56,575 bases of DNA from DATGLE01 sp035294325 (GTDB taxonomy: Bacteria; Chloroflexota; Ktedonobacteria; Ktedonobacterales; Ktedonobacteraceae), in the NCBI GenBank assembly GCA_035294325.1, contig DATGLE010000194.1, forward strand, positions 1 through 56,575, given 5' to 3'. Every line of letters starts with the position of its first letter. The first letter of the stretch is position 1. Below the pieces are notes generated by a model. It worked only from the letters and a program-made list of their open reading frames with translations. It made no database searches and was not told the origin of the DNA. Below are positions 33,894 to 42,644 of this stretch, piece after piece. Both the position numbers and the translations under genes were made by a program.

Positions 33894-34963
33894 CTACTAC
33901 CAGTTCAACCGCAACTTCAGCCGCAGCGTCCAGGCCGGAGACCGCCGGGCCATCGTTCGCGGTGATCTCCGGCGCCCAGGTCAAGCGCGCGCTGCACGGG
34001 CGCGAGAAACAGATCGTGGAGCTGGTCGAGGCCACGTACCGGCTGCACAGCGCCGGCGATTCGGTGAACCCACCGTCCTATTTCCTGCGTTTCCCGGATC
34101 GCCCGTCCTCGCGGATCATCGCGCTGCCCGCCTCAATCGGCGGTCAGCTACGGGTGGATGGCGTGAAGTGGATCTCGAGCTTCCCGGAGAACGTGGCGGC
34201 CGGCATACCCAGAGCCTCAGCCGTGCTGATCCTCAACGACCACGACACCGGCTACCCGTTCGCCTGCCTGGAAAGCTCGATCATCAGTGCCACCAGGACG
34301 GCTGCCCTGGCAGCCTCGGCGGCTGACTGGCTCAGCCGCAACCGGCGGCGCCCGGCGCGTGTCGGATTCTTCGGGGTGGGCCTGATCGCCCGCTACATCC
34401 ATACCTTCCTGGCCGCTACCGGCTGGTCGTTCGACGAGATCGGCGTGCATGACCTGTCCGCCGACAGTGTGGCCGGATTCCGCAGCTACCTGGAGAGGTC
34501 GGGGGCCACTGGCCGGATCACTGTACATGACAGCCCCGAGCAGTTGATCCGTGCGGGCGACCTGGTGATCTTTGCTACCGTCGCCGGTCAGCCGCACGTC
34601 AGCAATCCATCGTGGTTCGCACACCATCCACTGGTGCTACACGTATCGCTGCGCGATCTCGCGCCGGAAGTTTTGCTCGTCTCGACCAATATCGTCGACG
34701 ACATCGAGCACTGCCTGAAGGCCAATACCTCGCCGCACCTGGTCGAACAGCTCACGGGCAACCGCGATTTCCTGCACGGCACGCTGGATGACGTGATGGC
34801 CGGGCGCGTGACGGTAGCGGTGAACCGGCCAGTGGTGTTCTCACCGTTCGGCCTCGGAGTGCTCGACCTCGCGGTTGGTAAGTACGTCTACGACGAAGTG
34901 GCGCGCGCCGGCGAGCTGCACGTCGTAGACGATTTCTTCTACGAGTTGCGCCGGTACGGATAA
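33890..34963 (+). CDS. sbnB-like: 2,3-diaminopropionate biosynthesis dehydrogenase, SbnB-like
   Basis: A 357-residue member of the ornithine cyclodeaminase/mu-crystallin family. It shows NPPSYFLRFP, the substrate-side WISSFPENVAAGIPRASAVL, NDHDTGYPFACLESSIISATRTAA and the NAD(H)-binding GFFGVGLIARYIHTFL. In staphyloferrin B synthesis SbnB oxidises N-(2-amino-2-carboxyethyl)-glutamate to give L-2,3-diaminopropionate (Dap) and 2-oxoglutarate. The SbnA-like gene 36 bp downstream makes that precursor, so the pair is diagnostic of Dap supply. Confidence 0.92.
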   Translation: MTTTSSTATSAAASRPETAGPSFAVISGAQVKRALHGREKQIVELVEATYRLHSAGDSVNPPSYFLRFPDRPSSRIIALPASIGGQLRVDGVKWISSFPENVAAGIPRASAVLILNDHDTGYPFACLESSIISATRTAALAASAADWLSRNRRRPARVGFFGVGLIARYIHTFLAATGWSFDEIGVHDLSADSVAGFRSYLERSGATGRITVHDSPEQLIRAGDLVIFATVAGQPHVSNPSWFAHHPLVLHVSLRDLAPEVLLVSTNIVDDIEHCLKANTSPHLVEQLTGNRDFLHGTLDDVMAGRVTVAVNRPVVFSPFGLGVLDLAVGKYVYDEVARAGELHVVDDFFYELRRYG

Positions 34964-34999
34964 GCGGCTGAGTGCTCTACCGTAGATAAGGAGGCTATT

Positions 35000-36046
35000 A
35001 TGCCAATTATATCCTCTCCCCAGGCATTCAACGAGGAGGATCTCTACATCGACCTCAGACCTATTTTCGGACGCTCGCTCTTCCTCAAGTGTGAGGGCTT
35101 CAACTTCGCCGGCTCGGTCAAGCTGAAAGCAGCGGCGGCCATGGTGGAGGCCGCCGAACGGGAGGGGGTCCTGACGCCGGAATCGATTCTGATCGAATCT
35201 TCGTCCGGGAACCTGGGCGTGGCGCTGAGCATGATCGCGGCGAGCAAGGGCTACCGTTTCCTGTGCGTGACCGACCTCCGCTGCAACCCGTCGACGCGGA
35301 GGCTGATGGAGGCACTGGGCAGCCAGGTGCATGTCATTACCGAGCCAGACGCCAACGGTAATGGACTCCTGGGGGCGCGCCTGGCCTACGTCCGGGCGCT
35401 GTGTGCCTCCGATGGCCGGTACGTATGGCTCAACCAGTACACCAATCCGCACAACTGGAAGGCGCACTTTCGCACGACGGCTCCGGCTATTGCTCGCCAG
35501 TTCCCGCGCCTGGACGTGCTGTTCATCGGAGTCGGCACCAGCGGGACCTTGATGGGCTGCGCGCGCTATTTCCGCGAGCGGAGTCGGCCGGTGCGGATCG
35601 TCGCGGTGGATGCCGTCGGCTCGGTGGCCTTCGGGGGTACGCCGGGCCGCCGCATGATTCCCGGCCTGGGCACGAGCGTCCGTCCGCCCCTGCTCGACGA
35701 GTCCTATGTGGACGAGGTGGTACGCGTCGAGGAGGTGGACACTGTTCGCGCCTGCCATCGCCTGGCCCGGGGCGGTTTCCTGTTCGGCGGCTCCACGGGC
35801 ACCGTGGTCAGCGGCGCGCTGAGCTGGCTGGCCCGGCATGATGGGCACGACCTCATTGCGGTGGCTCTCGCCCCGGACCTCGGAGAGCGCTACCTCGACA
35901 CTATCTACCGGCCTGGCTGGCTGCATGATGTATACGGCGAGGGCGTACTCAGCTCTGATGATTTGATCGCCACCTCCCGGCCAGTCAGTTCGACGCGCTT
36001 CACCGACCCGGCCACGCGGCCCGCAGCCGCGTCAGCGGCCCAATGA
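35000..36046 (+). CDS. sbnA-like: 2,3-diaminopropionate biosynthesis synthase, SbnA-like (PLP)
   Basis: A 348-residue cysteine-synthase-like enzyme from ATG 35000 (AAGGAGG upstream). The PLP lysine is Lys41 in AGSVKLKAA; SSSGNLGVALSMIAASKGY and the phosphate-cup GVGTSGTLMG are typical. SbnA condenses O-phospho-L-serine with L-glutamate. With SbnB this yields L-2,3-diaminopropionate in the cytoplasm. No siderophore synthetase of the NIS type is present, so here Dap should feed the NRPS-like proteins that follow. Confidence 0.92.
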   Translation: MPIISSPQAFNEEDLYIDLRPIFGRSLFLKCEGFNFAGSVKLKAAAAMVEAAEREGVLTPESILIESSSGNLGVALSMIAASKGYRFLCVTDLRCNPSTRRLMEALGSQVHVITEPDANGNGLLGARLAYVRALCASDGRYVWLNQYTNPHNWKAHFRTTAPAIARQFPRLDVLFIGVGTSGTLMGCARYFRERSRPVRIVAVDAVGSVAFGGTPGRRMIPGLGTSVRPPLLDESYVDEVVRVEEVDTVRACHRLARGGFLFGGSTGTVVSGALSWLARHDGHDLIAVALAPDLGERYLDTIYRPGWLHDVYGEGVLSSDDLIATSRPVSSTRFTDPATRPAAASAAQ

Positions 36047-36126
36047 CCGCTGTGGCCGGTATCATTCGTAACAGGATCGTGAACCAGGGCGATCATCAGA
36101 TGAAACCCCGCCAAAGGAGCGTACAG

Positions 36127-38862
36127 ATGGAAAAACCTGTCGATGGCCCGGCAGCCGATCTAACCAGGTCTCCGACCGCCCCCGGCAGATACGCCGGCCC
36201 GATGACCGGCACCGAGCGCATACTGGCCGAGGTGCTGGCCGACGTGGTAGGCGCTGAGCGCATATCGGTTGACAGCCATTTCTTCAATGATCTGGGTGCC
36301 AACTCGTTGGTGATGGCCCAGTTCTGTGCACGAATCAGGAAGCGGGCGGACCTGCCGGCGGTGTCGATAAAGGACATCTACCGGCACCCGACGATCAGAA
36401 GCCTGGCGGGGGCGCTTGCGGACATTGCCCCCACCCCTGTCGAGCCAGCGGTTCCGGCGGAGACCGGGGCAGCGCCACCGGCCAGCACAGCGCAGTACGT
36501 CCTCTGCGGGATACTGCAACTCCTGATCTTCTTCGTGTACTCCTACCTTGCCGGACTTGTCATCACCCGGGGCTACGACTGGCTCTCTGCCGGCTCCGGG
36601 TGGATCGATATCTACCTGAGGTCGGCCCTCTTCGGCGGCGCCATCTTCGTCGGCCTTTGCAGTTTCCCGATCCTGGCGAAATGGATCATCATTGGCCGGT
36701 GGAAAGTCTGCGAGTTTCCGGTCTGGAGCCTGGCCTATGTGCGCTTCTGGACCGTCAAGGCGCTGCTTCACGCCAACCCGATGACCCTCTTCGCCGGCAC
36801 GCCGCTGTACGTGCTATACCTGCGCGCCCTGGGCGCACACATCGGCAGGGGCGTCACGATCCTTTCTCACACCGTTCCGGTCTGCACCGATCTGCTCACG
36901 ATTGGCGACGGTACGGTAATCTGTAAAGACTCTTTCTTCCTCTGCTACCGGGCGCATGCCGGGCGTATCCAGACCGGAACGGTCACTCTCGGCCAGGGCG
37001 TGTACATCGGCGAAAAGACCGTGCTCGACATCAACACGTCGATGGGCGACCAGGCACAGCTCGGCCACACCTCTGCGCTGCAAAGCGGCGATGCAGTCCC
37101 GGACGGGGAGCGGTGGCATGGCTCCCCGGCACAGCCTGCGCAGTTGAACTATCTGAGAGTCCCGCCAGCCAACTGCGGCACGCTGCGCCGGTTCACTTAC
37201 GGACTCTGCACGCTGCTCATGGTGTTCTTTATATATATGCCGCTGATCGTCGGGGGCCTCTACATACTGTTGTCCCTGGTGCCCGCGCTGGCCCGGCTGA
37301 CGGGGCACGGCCCCGCTATGATTGCCGCGCCGGAACTCTACATCGACGCGCTGGTCCTCTCCCTGGCATTGTTCTGCGGCTTCGTCGTCCTCGGCCTCGC
37401 CCTCGTATTCACCGTCCCGCGCCTGCTGAATCTTGCCATCAAGCCGGACAAGACCTATCCGCTATACGGCTTCCACTACGCTATACAGCGAACGATCACA
37501 ACGATTACCAACAGTAAGTTCTTCACCTGGCTCTTCGGCGACAGTTCCTACATCGTCCACTATCTGCGCTGCCTCGGATACGACCTTTCCCACATCGAAC
37601 AGACCGGGGCGAACTTCGGTACAGAGGTGCAGCACGATAACCCGTATCTGAGTTCTGTCGGCTGCGGCACGATAGTCTGCGATGGGCTGTCGATCATCAA
37701 CGCCGACTTCTCAAGCTCGTCCTTCCGCGTGTCCCGAACGTCAATCGGAGCACACAACTTCCTGGGGAACAATATCGCCTTTCCCCCGGGCGCCCGGACG
37801 GGCGACAACTGCCTTCTCGCGACGAAGGTCATGATCCCGCTCGACGGCGAGGTTCGCGAGGGGGTGGGCCTGCTTGGCTCGCCATGCTTCGAGATTCCCC
37901 GGTCAGTGGAGCGTGATAGCCGCTTCAACCATCTGCGAACGGGCAACGAACTGCGCAGGCGCCTCGCCGCCAAGAACCGGTACAACATTCGCACTATGGG
38001 CCTGTTCCTGTTCATACGGTGGCTGCATACCTTCGCTCTCACTGCGCTTGCCCTCACCGCCATCGATCTCTACGATACCTTCGGATCGGTGACGGTCGCT
38101 GCGGACCTGACGCTCAGTCTCGGGTTCAGCGCGGCCTACTTTATCCTTGTGGAGCGAGCTATGATGGCGTTCAGCACCCTGCGCCCGCGGTTCTGCTCCA
38201 TCTACGATCCCTACTACTGGTGGCACGAGCGTCTCTGGAAGGTGCCTGATACGTATCTCAATTTCTTCAACGGCACCCCCTTCAAGAACGTGATCTGGCG
38301 ACTGCTAGGGGTGCGAATCGGCCACAAGGTCTTCGACGACGGCTGCTATTTGACGGAGAGAACGCTGACCGCTATCGGGAACGACTGCACGCTCAACGCC
38401 GCGAGCAAGATCCAATGTCACTCGCTGGAGGATGGCACCTTCAAGTCCGACCACACTACGCTTGGCGCGGGTTGCACCCTGGGGATTGGCGCCTTTGTCC
38501 ACTACGGCGTGACCATCGGCGAGGGCGCAGTGCTCGCCGCCGACTCTTTCCTCATGAAAGGCGAGGAGATCGCGCCGCACGCATGGTGGGGCGGGAATCC
38601 TGCCAGGGCACTGACGAGTTATCAGCTCAGCATCCGTGCTCAACCCGTTCCCGCGCCACAGATCGCTCACCGCGCGCTGTTGCAAGCGCAGGAAGGGCAG
38701 CGGCAACATCTCGATGAGCGCACTTGCCCGGACGGGCAGCACATGGCAGACGCACAGGTCTGCCAGGACGGCAACGACAGCCACGGTACCTGCCATCATG
38801 GTCAGCGACAAGGAGCGCCGTGGCGAACGCAAAGTGGAGGAAAGATTCGATGGGAAAACTAG
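36127..38862 (+). CDS. Pls/PosA-type membrane synthetase lacking its adenylation domain
   Basis: About 911 residues from ATG 36127 (AAAGGAG seven bases upstream; ATG 36043 overlaps the sbnA-like stop but lacks such a site). Order: a carrier domain with the phosphopantetheine Ser60 in LGANSL; two helices; left-handed beta-helix C1 (HIGRGVTILSHTVPVCTDLL to HGSPA); two helices; C2 (NADFSSSSFRVSRTSIGAHN to GSPCFEIPRSVERD); two helices; C3 (FFNGTPFKNVIWRLLGVRIG to HAWWGGNPA). This is the Pls plan minus the N-terminal adenylation domain. In that family the membrane part joins amino acids through side-chain amide bonds into cationic homopolymers. A Gln/His-rich tail of about 75 residues is unusual and overlaps the next gene by 13 bases. 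Confidence 0.88.
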   Translation: MEKPVDGPAADLTRSPTAPGRYAGPMTGTERILAEVLADVVGAERISVDSHFFNDLGANSLVMAQFCARIRKRADLPAVSIKDIYRHPTIRSLAGALADIAPTPVEPAVPAETGAAPPASTAQYVLCGILQLLIFFVYSYLAGLVITRGYDWLSAGSGWIDIYLRSALFGGAIFVGLCSFPILAKWIIIGRWKVCEFPVWSLAYVRFWTVKALLHANPMTLFAGTPLYVLYLRALGAHIGRGVTILSHTVPVCTDLLTIGDGTVICKDSFFLCYRAHAGRIQTGTVTLGQGVYIGEKTVLDINTSMGDQAQLGHTSALQSGDAVPDGERWHGSPAQPAQLNYLRVPPANCGTLRRFTYGLCTLLMVFFIYMPLIVGGLYILLSLVPALARLTGHGPAMIAAPELYIDALVLSLALFCGFVVLGLALVFTVPRLLNLAIKPDKTYPLYGFHYAIQRTITTITNSKFFTWLFGDSSYIVHYLRCLGYDLSHIEQTGANFGTEVQHDNPYLSSVGCGTIVCDGLSIINADFSSSSFRVSRTSIGAHNFLGNNIAFPPGARTGDNCLLATKVMIPLDGEVREGVGLLGSPCFEIPRSVERDSRFNHLRTGNELRRRLAAKNRYNIRTMGLFLFIRWLHTFALTALALTAIDLYDTFGSVTVAADLTLSLGFSAAYFILVERAMMAFSTLRPRFCSIYDPYYWWHERLWKVPDTYLNFFNGTPFKNVIWRLLGVRIGHKVFDDGCYLTERTLTAIGNDCTLNAASKIQCHSLEDGTFKSDHTTLGAGCTLGIGAFVHYGVTIGEGAVLAADSFLMKGEEIAPHAWWGGNPARALTSYQLSIRAQPVPAPQIAHRALLQAQEGQRQHLDERTCPDGQHMADAQVCQDGNDSHGTCHHGQRQGAPWRTQSGGKIRWEN

Positions 38863-41348
38863 AACTGGTGGAATCAGATCGTGAGTTCTGGCACCGAGTG
38901 CTCGTCGCCGGCGGGTTCACCGCGATTCCGCGCTGGACTCTTACCCCGGTGACGGGCACCGCCGAGCACGAGGCGACAATCCCTGGCGATCTCATGGCAG
39001 CGCTGCACCGGCTGGCTGACGAGCTGGCCGTGTCGCTCAGCTCGATGCTGCTCGCCGCGCATGCCAGAGTGCTCGCCGCGCTGTCCGGCGAGCGCGAGGT
39101 TGTGACCGGCTACGTCCTTGCCGGGAGCGGTCGGCCGTTGCCATGCCGGCTGACAACCGCATGCGCTTCATGGCAGACCTTGCTGTTGAACACCCATCGA
39201 GTCGAGGAAGAACTACTGAAGCACAGAGACTTTCCCCTCGATGATCTCAGGCGCGAACTGCGCCTGACCGGACCGTTGTTCGAAACTACGCTCGCTCCAA
39301 ACGGGGGCAGCGGCGATCTCGCCAGGGACATCATGCTGGGGATAGAGTTCTCGCAGCGCAGCGGCAAGTTCGTGCTGCGACTGCGATACCGAACCGAGGC
39401 ACTTGACGCGGACTGCGCCGCCAGGATCGCCGGCTACCACCTCACGGCGCTTGCTCTGATCGTAGCCGATCCCGATGCCGGGCACACACGCCAGAGTTTG
39501 CTCTCCGCCGGGGAGCTTCATTGCCAGCTTGAAGGACTCGCCGGCCAGCGCCGCGCGTTGCCGGATCACCGGGTCCACGAACTGTTCGAGCAGCGGGTAA
39601 AGGCCCACCCGGACGCCATCGCGGCCATACATGGCGACCATCAGTGGACCTACCGGGAACTTAACGCCCGCGCTAACCGCCTGGGACGCGCTCTGATGGC
39701 GCGCGGGCTGCGCCGCGAAGGCGTCGTCGCGGTAGTGACCGAACGCAACCTGGACTGGATGGCCGCTGTCCTGGCGATCCTTAAGGCCGGCGGCGCATAC
39801 CTGCCCATCGAGCCGCATTTTCCTTCTGATCGCATCGCGACCACGCTCTCCCGCGCCGGGTGCAGGCTCGTGCTCACCGAACCCGGCAGCAGCGCCGCAC
39901 TCGATCAGGCCCTCAACACGCTGCCCGGCGTCCAGAAGCTCTTCATAGATGCAGCCTGCGAGGAAGGCCATGCCGAAAGCGATCTCGGCGTCAGCGTCGC
40001 GCCAGATCAGCTCGCCTACATCTTCTTCACCTCTGGCTCTACCGGAGAACCAAAAGGCGCGATGTGTGAGCACGCGGGCATGCTCAACCACATCCTCGCC
40101 AAGATCGATGACTTGCGGATCGGCGCGGGGCAGGTGGTCGCTCAGACCGCGCCCCAGTGCTTCGACATTTCGCTGTGGCAACTGCTTGCCGCGCTCCTGG
40201 TCGGCGGGCGCACTCTGCTGATCGAGCAGGAGGTGATCCTGGACGTTCAGCGGTTCGTCGACAGGATCGTCGCCGGCCACGTCGCCGTGCTCCAGGTCGT
40301 GCCATCGTACCTCGAAGTCGTGCTGTCCTATCTGGAGCAGCATCCCCGCACGCTGCCGGAACTGCGGTGCGTGTCAGTCACCGGTGAGGCGCTGAAGAAG
40401 GAACTCACGCAGCGCTGGTTCGCGGCCTGCCCCGCCATCAAGCTGGTCAACGCCTACGGGCTGACCGAGACCTCGGATGACACCAACCACGAGATCATGG
40501 ACCGCGTGCCGGACCGGGAGCGGGTTCCGCTTGGCCGTCCCATCAACAACGTGCACGTCTACGTCGTCGACGAGCACCTGTCACCGGTGCCGCTCGGCGC
40601 CCCCGGTGAGATCGTCTTCTCCGGGATCTGCGTTGGCCGGGGATACATTAACGACCCGGAGCGTACCCGGCTGGCCTTCATGGCCGATCCGCACCGCGAG
40701 GGCCAGCGGCTCTATCGCAGCGGCGACTACGGACGCTGGCTGCCCGAAGGCAAACTGGAGTTTCTCGGGCGCCGTGATACCCAGGTCAAGATCGCTGGCT
40801 TCAGGATCGAGATTGGCGAGATCGAGAACACCTTGCTGCGCATACCCGGCATCCGCGACGGCGCGGTGGTGGTCGCCGGGCGGGCCGGCCAGAGCAAGCG
40901 CCTGATAGCCTTCTACTCCGGGCAGCGACCACTCGAGGCCGGCATCCTGCGGAAGCTGCTGGGTGAGTCGCTGCCTTCATACATGATCCCATCGGCCTTC
41001 TACTGGCAGGAAAGCCTGCCGCTGACCGCCAACAGCAAGATCGACAGGAAGACGCTGACGGCGCTCGCCGGACAACTCGACGCCGGTGACGAGGATCACC
41101 ACGCGCCACGTACACCGACCGAGCGCCGTCTGGCGGCCGCATGGGCGAAGGTACTCGGCGTCCCGCAGGAGGAAATTGGCCGGGAAGACCATTTCTTTGA
41201 CCGGGGTGGCACATCGCTGGCGGCGGTGAGGCTGGCGATCATTCTGGAGCGCAGGATCTCCCTCAAGGATCTCATCAGTCACCCGGTCCTGGCCGATCTT
41301 GCCAGGCTGATCGATGGCCGCTCCGAGCCGGGCCACCGGCTGCCATAA
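38850..41348 (+). CDS. NRPS protein: half condensation domain - adenylation - carrier
   Basis: About 832 residues from ATG 38850 (GGAGGAAAG upstream). Residues 1-215 resemble only the C-terminal lobe of a condensation domain (LADELAVSLSSMLLAAHARV, HRDFPLDDLRRELR, PLFETTLAP); the HHxxxDG lobe is missing. The adenylation domain (about 240-740) has A3 FFTSGSTGEPKG, A4 FDISLW, A5 NAYGLTETSDD, A7 YRSGDYGRWLPEGKLEF, A8 QVKIAGFRIEIGEIE and the A10 lysine in NSKIDRK. The carrier has GGTSL with Ser near 787. It probably supplies activated amino acid to the Pls-like protein in trans. It ends the operon. My hand-aligned specificity residues are D-I-W-S-V-G-A-D-D-K. Confidence 0.9.
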   Translation: MGKLELVESDREFWHRVLVAGGFTAIPRWTLTPVTGTAEHEATIPGDLMAALHRLADELAVSLSSMLLAAHARVLAALSGEREVVTGYVLAGSGRPLPCRLTTACASWQTLLLNTHRVEEELLKHRDFPLDDLRRELRLTGPLFETTLAPNGGSGDLARDIMLGIEFSQRSGKFVLRLRYRTEALDADCAARIAGYHLTALALIVADPDAGHTRQSLLSAGELHCQLEGLAGQRRALPDHRVHELFEQRVKAHPDAIAAIHGDHQWTYRELNARANRLGRALMARGLRREGVVAVVTERNLDWMAAVLAILKAGGAYLPIEPHFPSDRIATTLSRAGCRLVLTEPGSSAALDQALNTLPGVQKLFIDAACEEGHAESDLGVSVAPDQLAYIFFTSGSTGEPKGAMCEHAGMLNHILAKIDDLRIGAGQVVAQTAPQCFDISLWQLLAALLVGGRTLLIEQEVILDVQRFVDRIVAGHVAVLQVVPSYLEVVLSYLEQHPRTLPELRCVSVTGEALKKELTQRWFAACPAIKLVNAYGLTETSDDTNHEIMDRVPDRERVPLGRPINNVHVYVVDEHLSPVPLGAPGEIVFSGICVGRGYINDPERTRLAFMADPHREGQRLYRSGDYGRWLPEGKLEFLGRRDTQVKIAGFRIEIGEIENTLLRIPGIRDGAVVVAGRAGQSKRLIAFYSGQRPLEAGILRKLLGESLPSYMIPSAFYWQESLPLTANSKIDRKTLTALAGQLDAGDEDHHAPRTPTERRLAAAWAKVLGVPQEEIGREDHFFDRGGTSLAAVRLAIILERRISLKDLISHPVLADLARLIDGRSEPGHRLP

Positions 41349-41407
41349 TAACACTATCTGGAGAGAATCCATTTCGCCGACCTGTTCGAGGTCAAGGACG
41401 CGTTACA

Positions 41408-41441
41408 GAAGAAAGGCGGCCGGGGATGGCCGCCGCTTTCT
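41408..41441. terminator. Terminator of the five-gene operon
   Basis: GAAAGGCGGCC (from 41408) pairs with GGCCGCCGCTTTC around GGGAT, with one bulge. It lies 60 bases after the NRPS stop and 60 bases from the end of the convergent propeller gene, so it may serve both. Confidence 0.65.
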
Positions 41442-41501
41442 GGAACCAGGCTCTTCGAAGAGCTACAATGGATGCGCTTTCACCCTTCAAAAGCAGTGAG
41501 G

Positions 41502-42539
41502 CTATTCTTCTACGACCAGAAGCGCATGGACACGTCCCACCTGGAACCCGTCCGGCCAGCGGACAGGCAGCTCTTCCCAGTTTACACCAGCATCGGAGGA
41601 CCGGAAAATGCCTTTGTTGCTACCGGCATAAAAGACGCCCGCTTCAGCAGGATTGGCCGTCAATACAGAGGTCAGTAATCCCTTTTCCTCGGGCAAACCG
41701 GCTCGCACCTGTTGCCAGGGGCGCTTATGGCTGCGGCGATAAATTGCTGACTCCGCGCTCATGGGATTATGGGCCTGCTGGGGACCGTGGGCAGCGGATA
41801 TGACCAGGGTATCAGGATCAGCGGGATCAACGGCTACACTCCAGAGGTAATGGTGATTGAGACCTTCGCCTGGCCGATACCAGGTACTTCCGCCATCATC
41901 GCTCTGCACGAAGCCATTTCCCGCGCGCATAAAGCCATCCCCGGCCGCCGAATACAGGCGATCAGGCGCAAGTTTATGCATGGCTAAGGTATGCGTATCA
42001 AAAGGACCATCCGGTTTGCGATCTTCCCAGGTTTCTCCGCCGTCGAAGCTGCGAAGCAGCGCACCGGCTTCAATGGCGGCATAGATCCGCCCGGGGACGA
42101 GTGGATCGGGAGTCAGCCAGCGAACATGGCTGGTATAGGGACGGGGCGGAAAACTCCAGGAGGGCGCGGATGGCAACTGACGCAAGGTCGCCAGATCACG
42201 CCAGGTTGCACCACCATCTTCTGAGCGGAAAATGGCGCTCGGCTCTGTTCCGGCATAGACGACGCTCCGCCCGTTGGAGCGCTCCAGTGGACTGATAGCA
42301 ACCGACATGACCTGCTCACCAATGATACCTTTCCCTACATTTTCCCATGTGCTTCCAGCATCACGGCTGCGCCACAATCCCTGATCGAAGGTACCGCAAT
42401 AGACCTCCTGCGGATAGCCAGGATCAACAGCCAGGCATTGGGTAGCCAGGCCGGTCAGCCGGGGTTCAACAACCCATGCCCCATTGTGCTGGCGTGCGAT
42501 GGCTAAAGCTTTGCTGGTCGCAATGTATAATGTTTTCAT
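41502..42539 (-). CDS. BNR/YCF48-like beta-propeller protein
   Basis: A 345-residue protein without clear signal peptide; AGGAG precedes ATG 42539. It has repeated Asp-box motifs of the form S-x-D-x-G-x-TW: WRSRDAGSTWE, FRSEDGGATWRD, LRSFDGGETWED, QSDDGGSTWYR and FRSSDAGVNWEE, one per blade of a propeller. Such propellers occur in sialidases and in YCF48-like assembly factors. Catalytic sialidase residues are not evident, so a binding or monitoring role is more likely. Standing alone after the biosynthetic operon and convergent with it. Confidence 0.75.
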   Translation of the reverse strand: MKTLYIATSKALAIARQHNGAWVVEPRLTGLATQCLAVDPGYPQEVYCGTFDQGLWRSRDAGSTWENVGKGIIGEQVMSVAISPLERSNGRSVVYAGTEPSAIFRSEDGGATWRDLATLRQLPSAPSWSFPPRPYTSHVRWLTPDPLVPGRIYAAIEAGALLRSFDGGETWEDRKPDGPFDTHTLAMHKLAPDRLYSAAGDGFMRAGNGFVQSDDGGSTWYRPGEGLNHHYLWSVAVDPADPDTLVISAAHGPQQAHNPMSAESAIYRRSHKRPWQQVRAGLPEEKGLLTSVLTANPAEAGVFYAGSNKGIFRSSDAGVNWEELPVRWPDGFQVGRVHALLVVEE

Positions 42540-42644
42540 ATCACCACTCCTGATTTACTGCTGAGTGCTTATCTTCTTCCCTTCGGTTCAAGGTTAGCAT
42601 CTTCCTGGAGGAAATGCCTTGTCCTTTTGACCAGGGTTTTCAGG

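Noticed and set aside
34841..35926. Large minus-strand frame opposite the SbnA- and SbnB-like genes
   Set aside because: It is an antisense shadow typical of high-G+C coding, with no recognisable domain.
36160..36771. Minus-strand frame opposite the membrane synthetase start
   Set aside because: Antisense shadow of a gene with clear carrier and membrane features on the plus strand.
38724..38849. Longer NRPS start (TTG) with 42 extra residues
   Set aside because: The extra residues have no similarity to a C domain, while ATG 38850 has a GGAGGAAAG site.
39213..40343. Minus-strand frame opposite the adenylation domain
   Set aside because: The plus strand carries all core adenylation motifs in this interval.
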